A stretch of 64,000 nt of DNA, from the NCBI RefSeq assembly GCF_050589645.1, contig NZ_JBNGOQ010000003.1, forward strand, positions 620,001-684,000, written 5' to 3'. Source of the DNA: JBNGOQ01 sp050589645. Its GTDB lineage: Bacteria; Bacteroidota; Bacteroidia; Flavobacteriales; Flavobacteriaceae. The position numbers were made by a program, and so were the translations under genes. Below, piece by piece: positions 33,664 through 41,838 of this stretch. How positions within the stretch are numbered: position 1 is the first letter of the stretch; each line of letters starts with the position of its first letter. The notes under the pieces were generated by a model. It was not told where the DNA came from. It made no database searches and saw only the letters and a list, made by a program, of their open reading frames with translations.

Positions 33664-35106
33664 ATGAAAAAAATACTCGTTGCCAACAGGGGTGAAATTG
33701 CCATAAGAGTCATGAGAACGGCCCAAAAAATGGGCATTAGGACCGTGGCGGTCTATTCTACAGCAGATCGGAACGCTCCACATGTAAAATTTGCCGATGA
33801 GGCCGTTTGTATCGGTGAGGCCCCTTCCAACCAATCGTATTTGTTAGGTTCCAAAATTATTGAGGTCGCCAAGCATTTAAAGGTCGATGGTATACATCCG
33901 GGCTATGGATTTTTAAGCGAAAATGCGGACTTTGCCGAGGCCGTGGAGAAAAACAAGATGGTCTTTATCGGTCCCAAATCCAAGGCTATTAGAACCATGG
34001 GGAGCAAATTGGCGGCCAAGGAGGTGGTTAAAAGTTATGATATTCCCATGGTGCCTGGAATCGATGAGGCGATTACCGATATTGGAAAGGCCAAGCAAGT
34101 GGCCAGGGATATAGGTTTTCCTATACTGATCAAGGCTTCGGCCGGAGGCGGTGGAAAGGGCATGCGCGTCGTGGAGGAGGAGAAAGATCTGGAATCGCAA
34201 ATGGACCGAGCAATCAGCGAGGCTACCTCGGCCTTTGGCGATGGATCGGTGTTTCTGGAAAAATACGTATCCTCACCAAGGCATATCGAGATTCAGGTGA
34301 TGGCCGACAGTCATGGGAATATCCTGTACTTTTTTGAGCGGGAATGCAGTGTTCAAAGGCGTCATCAAAAGGTAGTGGAAGAGGCACCTTCCTGTATTCT
34401 TAGCCCTGAACTGAGGGAGGAAATGGGCGTTGCCGCTACCAAGGTGGCCCGGTCCTGCGATTACCTGGGAGCAGGTACGGTGGAGTTTTTAATGGACGCC
34501 GACCACAACTACTACTTTTTGGAAATGAACACCAGATTGCAGGTAGAACATCCCGTTACCGAATTGATTTCGGGAGTAGATTTGGTAGAATTACAGATAC
34601 GGGTGGCTAGGGGAGAAGCCCTGAAATTAAAACAGGAAGATCTACGCATCAAAGGCCATGCGCTGGAATTACGGGTATATGCAGAAGATCCGTTGAACGA
34701 CTTTTTGCCGAGTGTGGGCACATTGGAAACCTATAGGCTTCCGGTAGGTGAGGGTATACGCGTAGATAACGGCTATGAGGAAGGAATGGATGTCCCCATC
34801 TATTACGATCCCATGCTCTCCAAACTGATCACCTATGGCCAAAGCAGGGAAGAAGCCATTCAGTTGATGATCAAGGCCATTGATGATTATCACGTAGAAG
34901 GCGTACGCACTACCTTACCCTTCGGGAAATTTGTATGTGAACACGAAGCCTTCCGCTCCGGGAATTTTGATACTCATTTTGTAAAGAAATACTATGCGCC
35001 CGAAATGCTTGCTGATGGTATGGAGGTGGAGGCCCAGATTGCAGCGATTATAGCCTTAAAGCAATATCAGGAAGATAAAAAAATCTTACGAATCCCTAGA
35101 AACTAG
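33664..35106 (+). CDS. accC: Acyl-CoA carboxylase, biotin carboxylase subunit
   Basis: A 480-residue protein of the ATP-grasp fold. It starts MKKILVANRGEIAIRVMR, with HPGYGFLSENADFA, the glycine-rich ATP loop SAGGGGKGMR, and ERECSVQRRHQKVVEEAPS. The catalytic stretch is EMNTRLQVEHPVTE. It carboxylates biotin on the carrier protein using ATP and bicarbonate. The AccC symbol reflects family only. The position between a carrier gene and a propionyl-type carboxyltransferase suggests it serves a propionyl-CoA carboxylase. The 140-bp repeat-bearing gap upstream is larger than normal within this operon. Confidence 0.93.
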   Translation: MKKILVANRGEIAIRVMRTAQKMGIRTVAVYSTADRNAPHVKFADEAVCIGEAPSNQSYLLGSKIIEVAKHLKVDGIHPGYGFLSENADFAEAVEKNKMVFIGPKSKAIRTMGSKLAAKEVVKSYDIPMVPGIDEAITDIGKAKQVARDIGFPILIKASAGGGGKGMRVVEEEKDLESQMDRAISEATSAFGDGSVFLEKYVSSPRHIEIQVMADSHGNILYFFERECSVQRRHQKVVEEAPSCILSPELREEMGVAATKVARSCDYLGAGTVEFLMDADHNYYFLEMNTRLQVEHPVTELISGVDLVELQIRVARGEALKLKQEDLRIKGHALELRVYAEDPLNDFLPSVGTLETYRLPVGEGIRVDNGYEEGMDVPIYYDPMLSKLITYGQSREEAIQLMIKAIDDYHVEGVRTTLPFGKFVCEHEAFRSGNFDTHFVKKYYAPEMLADGMEVEAQIAAIIALKQYQEDKKILRIPRN

Positions 35107-35109
35107 CTT

Positions 35110-36651
35110 ATGGATCCAAAACTAGAGAAGTTGAACGACAGGATTGCCCAGGCCCATTTGGGAGGGGGTCAAAAACGAATCGATAAACAACATGAAAAGC
35201 AAAAACTCACCGCCCGTGAACGGGTACGCTATTTGTTGGACGAGGGGTCTTTCGAGGAAATGGGAATTTTGGTTACCCATCGGACCACGGATTTTGGGAT
35301 GGAAAAGGAAATCTACTTTGGCGATGGCGTAGTCACAGGATATGGTACCATAAATGGTAGACTGGTATATGTTTACGCTCAGGACTTCACTGTATTTGGA
35401 GGAGCATTGTCCGAAACGCATGCCGAGAAAATTTGTAAGGTCATGGACTTGGCCATGAAAGTGGGGGCTCCTATCATTGGTCTAAACGATTCCGGGGGCG
35501 CACGCATACAGGAAGGGGTAAGGTCCCTGGGGGGGTATGCCGACATTTTTTATAGAAATGTACAGGCCTCGGGTGTAATCCCGCAAATATCGGCGATAAT
35601 GGGGCCTTGCGCAGGTGGTGCCGTTTACTCTCCTGCTATGACCGATTTTACCCTTATGGTAGAGCAAACAAGCTATATGTTCGTAACTGGCCCCAATGTG
35701 GTAAAGACGGTCACCAATGAAACCGTGACCTCGGAGGAACTGGGCGGTGCTGCCACCCATGCCACCAAATCGGGGGTTGCACATAAAAGTTCGGCCAATG
35801 ATGTGGCCTGCCTGGAGGACGTTAAAAGACTGCTGAGCTATTTACCCCAAAGCAACCGGGAAAATCCCGAGAAAATCCCCTTTACGCTAAACGATGAAGT
35901 TAGGGAAGAGCTCAACACCATTATTCCGGACAGTCCAAACAAACCCTATGATATGCACGATGTGATCAAGGGGATCATAGATAGGGATTCCTTCTATGAA
36001 ATACACCAGGATTATGCAGAAAACATTCTGGTGGGCTTTGCCAGGTTAGGAGGGAGGAGTATTGGCATAATCGCCAACCAACCCATGTTCCTGGCCGGAG
36101 TTTTAGATGTGAAAAGCTCCCGGAAAGCGGCCCGCTTTACCCGGTTTTGCGATAGCTTTAATATTCCCTTATTGGTCTTGGTGGATGTACCCGGCTTTCT
36201 GCCGGGAACGGACCAGGAGTGGAACGGTATTATCGTACATGGGGCAAAACTGCTGTACGCCCTGAGCGAAGCCACGGTGCCCAGGGTTACCGTAATTACC
36301 CGCAAGGCCTATGGTGGAGCCTATGATGTGATGAATTCCAAGCACATTGGGGCCGATTTTAACTATGCTTGGCCAAGTGCGGAAATCGCGGTCATGGGGG
36401 CCAAGGGGGCGAGCGAAATTATTTTTAGAAAGGAAATTGCGGCTGCGGAAGACCCGGCACAAAAACTGGCAGAAAAAGAGGCAGAATACGCAGACAAATT
36501 TGCAAACCCCTATAGGGCGTCACGTCGCGGCTTTATAGATGAGGTGATTTTGCCAAAGCACACCCGAAGAAAATTGATCAAGGCCTTTAGCATGTTGGAA
36601 AACAAGAAAGCCAAACTCCCGAAAAAGAAGCATGGGAACATTCCACTTTAA
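35110..36651 (+). CDS. Acyl-CoA carboxylase carboxyltransferase (beta) subunit, propionyl-CoA type
   Basis: A 513-residue protein with the two crotonase-like halves of carboxyltransferases. The N-half holds GLNDSGGARIQEGV and GPCAGGAVYSPAMTDF. The C-half holds VDVPGFLPGTDQEWNGIIVHGAKLLYA and TRKAYGGAYDVM. It ends with KHTRRKLIKAFSMLENK. The single-chain, ~510-residue size is that of PccB/methylmalonyl-CoA carboxyltransferases rather than the split AccA/AccD. It moves CO2 from carboxybiotin to propionyl-CoA to give (S)-methylmalonyl-CoA. It begins 3 bp after the biotin carboxylase stop and is the last gene of the operon. Confidence 0.93.
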   Translation: MDPKLEKLNDRIAQAHLGGGQKRIDKQHEKQKLTARERVRYLLDEGSFEEMGILVTHRTTDFGMEKEIYFGDGVVTGYGTINGRLVYVYAQDFTVFGGALSETHAEKICKVMDLAMKVGAPIIGLNDSGGARIQEGVRSLGGYADIFYRNVQASGVIPQISAIMGPCAGGAVYSPAMTDFTLMVEQTSYMFVTGPNVVKTVTNETVTSEELGGAATHATKSGVAHKSSANDVACLEDVKRLLSYLPQSNRENPEKIPFTLNDEVREELNTIIPDSPNKPYDMHDVIKGIIDRDSFYEIHQDYAENILVGFARLGGRSIGIIANQPMFLAGVLDVKSSRKAARFTRFCDSFNIPLLVLVDVPGFLPGTDQEWNGIIVHGAKLLYALSEATVPRVTVITRKAYGGAYDVMNSKHIGADFNYAWPSAEIAVMGAKGASEIIFRKEIAAAEDPAQKLAEKEAEYADKFANPYRASRRGFIDEVILPKHTRRKLIKAFSMLENKKAKLPKKKHGNIPL

Positions 36652-36733
36652 GAAGGAAAAGAAGCTTTTATCCGAAGACCAAGGCCTTTGATTCGATCGG
36701 GAAGAACTTTGATTGCCGAGCCGTGGTAAGTCC

Positions 36734-37819
36734 TTAGTGTCCACCTGCTGGTAAAAACATCACGCCGCTGGAAGAGTCTCTGCTGGCTCCGGTTACCGAG
36801 CTGAGCACATTGTTCTTTCCTTCCAAGCGCAAGACACCCATTAAGGCAAATACGAGGGCCTCTTTAAATTCTATCAGTGTAGGGTCGGTAAGGACAAGGG
36901 TAGTTGTCGCCCCCAGTTTTTGTTGGAGTATTTCCATCATAAAAGTGTTCAGGGCGCCCCCGCCAGCCACAAACAAAGAGGTCTTCTTGTTTGGACTATT
37001 GGCCTTTACTTGCAAGGCCACCTGCTCGCAAATGTGGTGCACACAGCTATGCAGCAGATTTTCCATGGTATCCTGGGTACCATCCACTATGGGGACTACC
37101 TTTTCTACAAACCATTCATACCCGGTGGATTTCGGAAAAGGTAAGCTGTAGTATTCCAGGGCATTCAATTGCTGAACCATTTTTACGTTTAGGGTTCCCT
37201 TTCTGGCCAGTTCCCCGCCTTTGTCATAAGCCAGGCCCTTTTTTTGGGTAATGTGGTTCAGCAGCATATTGGCAAGCCCAATATCGTAGGCAATACGTTT
37301 TTGTCCGTGTTCAAAGGAAATATTGCTGATTCCTCCCAAATTGAGACAAAAGTCGTACTGGGAGAAGAACAAGCGGTCCCCTATAGGAACCAAGGGCGCT
37401 CCTTGTCCTCCCAGGGCCACGTCGTTGGTTCTAAAATCGCAGACTACCTTATGGCCACTTGCATTGGCCAAATGTTGGCCAGAACCTATTTGATAGGTAA
37501 GCCCTTTTTCTGGTCTGTGGTGGGTGGTATGCCCGTGGCTGGCTATAAAATGGACCTCCAAACCGTTTGAATCAATGAAATTTTTGGCTTGTTCACCCAA
37601 CCATGTGCCATACCAATTGTTTAAACACAACAGTTCTTCCGCAGCCAGATGAATGGAATTTTTAAGTTGGGCCCTCATTTCTTGCGTATAGGAAATGCTC
37701 TGGGTCTTCTCTATGGAAAATGTCCAACTTTCGGCTGTTTTCCAGATATGGCAATAAGCAAGATCCAAACCATCCAAGGAAGTCCCTGACATTAAGCCGA
37801 TGCATTTGTATATTTTCAT
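36734..37819 (-). CDS. anmK: Anhydro-N-acetylmuramic acid kinase
   Basis: A 361-residue protein beginning with IGLMSGTSLDGLDLAYC, the ATP-binding start typical of AnmK. It continues with SHGHTTHHRPEKGLTYQIGSG, VCDFRTNDVALGGQGAPLVP and the late FVAGGGALNTFMME. It cleaves the 1,6-anhydro ring of anhydroMurNAc while phosphorylating it to MurNAc-6-phosphate in the cytoplasm. It is the last gene of the importer-NagZ-AnmK block, 28 bp after nagZ. Its product is the substrate of MurQ encoded 7 kb away in the same locus. Confidence 0.94.
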   Translation of the reverse strand: MKIYKCIGLMSGTSLDGLDLAYCHIWKTAESWTFSIEKTQSISYTQEMRAQLKNSIHLAAEELLCLNNWYGTWLGEQAKNFIDSNGLEVHFIASHGHTTHHRPEKGLTYQIGSGQHLANASGHKVVCDFRTNDVALGGQGAPLVPIGDRLFFSQYDFCLNLGGISNISFEHGQKRIAYDIGLANMLLNHITQKKGLAYDKGGELARKGTLNVKMVQQLNALEYYSLPFPKSTGYEWFVEKVVPIVDGTQDTMENLLHSCVHHICEQVALQVKANSPNKKTSLFVAGGGALNTFMMEILQQKLGATTTLVLTDPTLIEFKEALVFALMGVLRLEGKNNVLSSVTGASRDSSSGVMFLPAGGH

Positions 37820-37847
37820 AAGCTCGTGAATGTAATAATTTCGTTCT

Positions 37848-39443
37848 TCATATCGCTCTGCTATCTATGGAAACCGGCAGTGTTCCCCGAGCACTGTGTA
37901 TGGCCAGGAAATGGTCTGCCGCTAGCTGTTGGAACACCGTAAAATCCTGGTAGGCCAAGACTACCGCTTTGGCCTCCCTTGTCCTTATTTTGTTTAGGAC
38001 ATAGGGATTTCCAAACACGTATAAAATTACGTTTTTAACTCGTATCAGCTCGTTGATCCACTGTATTTCCTCCGGTCCTATTCCAAAGTTGTCGGTGGGT
38101 TTTACTTGTGGTGGAAACAGGGCCAGTAGGATGTTTTCCGCTGGTGGTAGTTGCGGGGCCACTTTCTGGAACGGTTCAAACGTTTTGAAGGGCACCGACA
38201 GGGAAATCGATTCAAAAAAGATAGTTTCCGTACCCTTGCCGAGCGATATCCCTATAAATTCCTCGTCTATAAGGGCAGAAATAGTGGCTTCATCCCCTTT
38301 AAAAAGGGTTAAAATTTCAGCGGCAAGCGCTTTGTTGAGTTCCGATGTGGACATGGGATTTCCCTTGGTTGGGAAAGGTTTACTATAGCCTTTTTCTTTT
38401 AATCTCCAGACCCTTTCAAAGCTTTCCTCAATTTGGGTTTCCGAAGCTTTTTGCAAAATGGTCCCAATGCCTTCGGCAACATGCTCTGCAAAACAAAGGA
38501 CATCATTGCCCGCATCGAAGGCCAACCATTCCAACTCTCCTTTTTGGGGATACATCTTGGATACACTGTGCATGTTCAGCGCATCGGATATAACGATACC
38601 TTCAAAATGCAGTTCCTTCCGCAAAACGCCTTTGATGATTTCTTTGGAAACCGTAGCCGGTATGGGTTTGCCCTGGGTCAGTGACGGTACGGCCAGATGG
38701 CCTACCATGACCGAATCCACTCCCTGCTGGACCAGCTCCCGAAATGGATACAATTCGTTTTGGAGCAGCGTTTCCTTGGTCTTTTCAATAAGAGGGAGCC
38801 CCAGGTGGGAGTCTGTGGCGGTATCCCCATGTCCGGGAAAGTGCTTTACACTGGTAAGTACGCCCTCACTTTGTGTGCCCTTTACATAGGCAACGGCTTT
38901 TTCGGCTACCTTTTGCTTGTCCTCTCCAAAAGATCGGTACCCAATGACCGGATTGTCGGGGTTGTTGTTGATATCGGCCACGGGTGACAGATTCCAATGG
39001 ATACCAGCTTCCCTACAATCCCGAGCGATGCATCGACCCACCTCAAAAATTAAATCTGTGCCATGTGTTATGGCCCCCAAACTGATAGCATAGGGAAATT
39101 GGGGTGTATTTTCGATGCGCATGGCCAGGCCCCATTCTGCGTCAATGGCAATCAATAATGGAATTTTGGAAACTTTCTGATAACGGCGGATGAGTTTTTT
39201 TAAGGTAGCCAGACTGTTTTCGTTATAGATGACCTCTTTTTTTCCTTCAAAATTTGTAGCGGCGCTCGCCCTACTGTGAAAGAAGCAGAGACTGCCTATT
39301 TTATGGGTTTTGATAAGGTCTTCCAAACGTCGGATTTCTTCTTCGGTATCATTGATGAAGGCTGCCGGCATAAACAATTGCCCTACTTTCTCCCGGAGTG
39401 TAAGGGTGGTGGTTGCGGTGTGATAAGGTGATATGTCATTCAT
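37848..39443 (-). CDS. nagZ: Glycoside hydrolase family 3 beta-N-acetylhexosaminidase (NagZ-like), with C-terminal domain
   Basis: From the ATG at 39443 the protein has 531 residues; an upstream ATG at 39467 adds eight residues. The start here overlaps the importer gene's stop by 8 bp, as in other coupled pairs in this window. The GH3 barrel shows LLIAIDAEWGLAMR, the mobile-loop KHFPGHGDTATDSHLGLP with the catalytic His-Asp, and VISDALNMHSV with the nucleophile Asp. A ~150-residue C-terminal GH3_C-type domain follows. No signal peptide is present, so it should act on imported muropeptides in the cytoplasm, releasing GlcNAc. Confidence 0.9.
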   Translation of the reverse strand: MNDISPYHTATTTLTLREKVGQLFMPAAFINDTEEEIRRLEDLIKTHKIGSLCFFHSRASAATNFEGKKEVIYNENSLATLKKLIRRYQKVSKIPLLIAIDAEWGLAMRIENTPQFPYAISLGAITHGTDLIFEVGRCIARDCREAGIHWNLSPVADINNNPDNPVIGYRSFGEDKQKVAEKAVAYVKGTQSEGVLTSVKHFPGHGDTATDSHLGLPLIEKTKETLLQNELYPFRELVQQGVDSVMVGHLAVPSLTQGKPIPATVSKEIIKGVLRKELHFEGIVISDALNMHSVSKMYPQKGELEWLAFDAGNDVLCFAEHVAEGIGTILQKASETQIEESFERVWRLKEKGYSKPFPTKGNPMSTSELNKALAAEILTLFKGDEATISALIDEEFIGISLGKGTETIFFESISLSVPFKTFEPFQKVAPQLPPAENILLALFPPQVKPTDNFGIGPEEIQWINELIRVKNVILYVFGNPYVLNKIRTREAKAVVLAYQDFTVFQQLAADHFLAIHSARGTLPVSIDSRAI

Positions 39444-40710
39444 TGGTACTTGCTCCTTTTTTGCCATAGTCAGCAGGGTACGAGATGTATTTTAGTAAGA
39501 TCAAGGAAGGGACAGCCGCGATTACGACCCAAATAAAGAATCCGCCATAACCCAACCACTCCTGCACAAAACCACTGATTAGTCCGGGGAGCATCATGCC
39601 CAAGGCCATAAACCCTGTGGCAATGGCATAATGGGAGGTCTTGGAGACCCCTTCGGCCAGGTAAATGAGATAGACCATAAAACCGGCAATGGCAAAGCCG
39701 TAGCCAAATTGTTCCAAGACTACGGTGGTAACCACGGCGAACAGGCTGGTCGTTTTGGTCAGGGCGAGAAAGGCATAAAACACATTGGGAATGTTCAGGG
39801 AAAGCACCATGGGCAACATCCATCTTTTAAGTCCGTCCCTGGATATCAAGATTCCGCCCAGAATACCGCCAACCGTGAGCATGATTACGCCAACAGTTCC
39901 ATATATGGTGCCCACCTCGGCAGTGGAATAACCGAGTCCGCCCACTTCTGGTGAATCCAATAAAAAGGGCGACGCCATTTTCACCAGTTGTGATTCCCCC
40001 AGCCTAAAGAACAGGATGAAGGCCAGGGCTATGCCCATGCCCGATTTTTTGAAAAAAGAGGTGAACACCTCCAAAAAACCCGCTGGCTTGTCTGTAACAA
40101 TGGCTTCGGAAGATTCAAATTTTGGAGTCACAAAAAAGTTGGAGAGCGTCAGCAGGAACATCAATAGGGCGGCGGCGATCATGGTATAGGACCATGCCCT
40201 GGTATTGTCCCCAAACTTGTTTTCCAGAAAGCCTGCCATGATGACCAATAGCCCCTGTCCGGTTACATTGGCCAATTTATAAAAAGTGCTTCTGAGACCT
40301 ACAAAAAAGGATTGCTTTTCCTGTGTTAGACCGATCATGTAATAACCGTCAGAGGCAATGTCGTTTGTTGCCGAAGCAAAGGCGGCCATCCAAAAGCAGG
40401 CCAGGGAAGTGGTAAAGAAAATATTGGTGGGCAAGCTTAGTCCTACCCCTAAAAACGCCAGGGAAATGAGCAGTTGCATTCCAAGAAACCAATTTCTTTT
40501 GGTGCTTTTTAAATCCAACAGCGGACTCCAAAGGGGTTTGATCACCCAGGGGAGGTAGAGCCAGCTGGTATACAGACCAATATCGGCATTGCTTACCCCA
40601 AGTTTTTTGTACATAATAACGGAGACGGTCACCACCATGACATAGGGCAGGCCTTGGGTAAAGTAAAGCACAGGGACCCAGGCCCAGGCCCATTTATCTT
40701 TTTGTATCAT
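39436..40710 (-). CDS. AmpG-like major facilitator transporter (muropeptide permease candidate)
   Basis: Started at 40710 (MIQKDKWAWAWVPVLYF) the protein has 424 residues and about 12 membrane helices; the longer frame adds 21 polar residues and is not preferred. Early motifs TQGLPYVMVVTVSVIMYKKLG and DIGLYTSWLYLPWVIKPLWSP are those of the AmpG branch of the MFS. That branch imports GlcNAc-anhydroMurNAc peptides by proton symport. The family match and the operon with nagZ and anmK support a role in cell-wall turnover import. True substrate is inferred. Confidence 0.85.
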   Translation of the reverse strand: MIQKDKWAWAWVPVLYFTQGLPYVMVVTVSVIMYKKLGVSNADIGLYTSWLYLPWVIKPLWSPLLDLKSTKRNWFLGMQLLISLAFLGVGLSLPTNIFFTTSLACFWMAAFASATNDIASDGYYMIGLTQEKQSFFVGLRSTFYKLANVTGQGLLVIMAGFLENKFGDNTRAWSYTMIAAALLMFLLTLSNFFVTPKFESSEAIVTDKPAGFLEVFTSFFKKSGMGIALAFILFFRLGESQLVKMASPFLLDSPEVGGLGYSTAEVGTIYGTVGVIMLTVGGILGGILISRDGLKRWMLPMVLSLNIPNVFYAFLALTKTTSLFAVVTTVVLEQFGYGFAIAGFMVYLIYLAEGVSKTSHYAIATGFMALGMMLPGLISGFVQEWLGYGGFFIWVVIAAVPSLILLKYISYPADYGKKGASTNE

Positions 40711-40824
40711 CTTTGGTATTGGTTTTTGGTTGTTTACAAAGGGGTAAAAGCCAGAGAATAAGGTTGGTGGCAAGCGTGTAAAAGGAAACGTACGGTTTTT
40801 TGAACATATTGGGATGTACGGGAT

Positions 40825-41766
40825 TTAAGTTTTGGAAAGCATCCAAATGGGTTTTAGTTCGGGTTGGTGCGGCTTGCCAATAATGGACTTGTACAGATGG
40901 GGCCTTCTAGCATTTTTATAGCGCCAACCTCCAGAAAGGGGTATTTTGTCCTTGCTGATTTTGGAAAGGGCTATGGTGTCGTCAAAACTTTTGGTTTCGG
41001 TCAATACGTCACCGAAAGGATCGATGACCATAGAATTCCCATTTTTCAAATGTTCGCCATCGTAGCCGATTGGGTTGGTGAATACATAATAAACCCCGTT
41101 GTCATAAGCCCTGGCAGGAAGCCATCTCATTAACCATCCTCTTCCCTTGGGACCGTCGAATTCCGAGCGTAGGGCTTCCGGATCTTGGAACCGGTTTTCC
41201 CAAAATTTGTGGTCCACATAACCTCTGCCCGGCATGGCCGAAGGGGTACAGCAGGTAACATGGGGCGCAAAAATAACTTCTGCCCCCAAAAGTGCCGTGG
41301 CACGGACATTTTCTATGACGTTATTGTCATAGCAGATCAAGATTCCGCATTTCCAACCTAAAAGGTCGAACACTACATAACGGTCGCCCGGGGACATGAA
41401 TTCACTGATAAAGGGGTGTAGTTTGCGGTATTTGGCGATTACCCCATCTTTTGTAACGCAGAGATAGGTGTTATAAATAACGTTTCCCTCCTTTTCCACC
41501 AGGCCGGCCAAAATGGCAATGTCGTACTTACTGGAAATTTCTATCAATTGCTGGGTGCTATCGCCATCAGGGACTACTTCCGCCAGATTACTCAGCTCCT
41601 CCAGGGTAAGATCCTTGGAAAAGGTATAAGCGGTAATGCACATTTCGTGGAAGCTGATGACATCGGCACCCTCCAATTTAGCTTTCTGGGCCAACTGCTC
41701 CATGACAGATAAATTATAGGATTTGTCCCCATCTTTTGGTTCGAACTGCGCAACGGCTATGTGCAT
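40825..41766 (-). CDS. Nitrilase-superfamily amidohydrolase (carbon-nitrogen hydrolase)
   Basis: The protein has 313 residues. The catalytic triad of the superfamily is visible: E41 (ISFHEMC), K115 (YRKLHPF) and C145 (GILICYDNN). The length and the long C-terminal half with KGRGWLMRWLPARAYDNGVYYVF place it among amidase/carbamoylase-like members; the exact substrate is unknown. It lies inside the peptidoglycan-sugar locus, between the deaminase/deacetylase fusion and the importer. A terminator hairpin occupies most of the 72-bp gap upstream of it. It might cleave an amide released in peptide-moiety recycling, but that is inference. Confidence 0.88.
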   Translation of the reverse strand: MHIAVAQFEPKDGDKSYNLSVMEQLAQKAKLEGADVISFHEMCITAYTFSKDLTLEELSNLAEVVPDGDSTQQLIEISSKYDIAILAGLVEKEGNVIYNTYLCVTKDGVIAKYRKLHPFISEFMSPGDRYVVFDLLGWKCGILICYDNNVIENVRATALLGAEVIFAPHVTCCTPSAMPGRGYVDHKFWENRFQDPEALRSEFDGPKGRGWLMRWLPARAYDNGVYYVFTNPIGYDGEHLKNGNSMVIDPFGDVLTETKSFDDTIALSKISKDKIPLSGGWRYKNARRPHLYKSIIGKPHQPELKPIWMLSKT

Positions 41767-41784
41767 TCCAATGCTTTTTTATGA

Positions 41785-41817
41785 AAAAGGCCTACTTTTT
41801 ACTAAAATAGGCCTTTT
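41785..41817 (-). terminator. Terminator-like hairpin after the NagB/PIG-L gene
   Basis: AAAAGGCCTA (41785-41794) pairs with TAGGCCTTTT (41808-41817) around a 14-bp-or-less loop. On the minus strand the stem ends in a T-run (TTTTTCAT). It sits between the nagB fusion gene and the nitrilase gene on the same strand. Confidence 0.8.
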
Positions 41818-41838
41818 ATCTTGTTTTAAAAATAGGTC

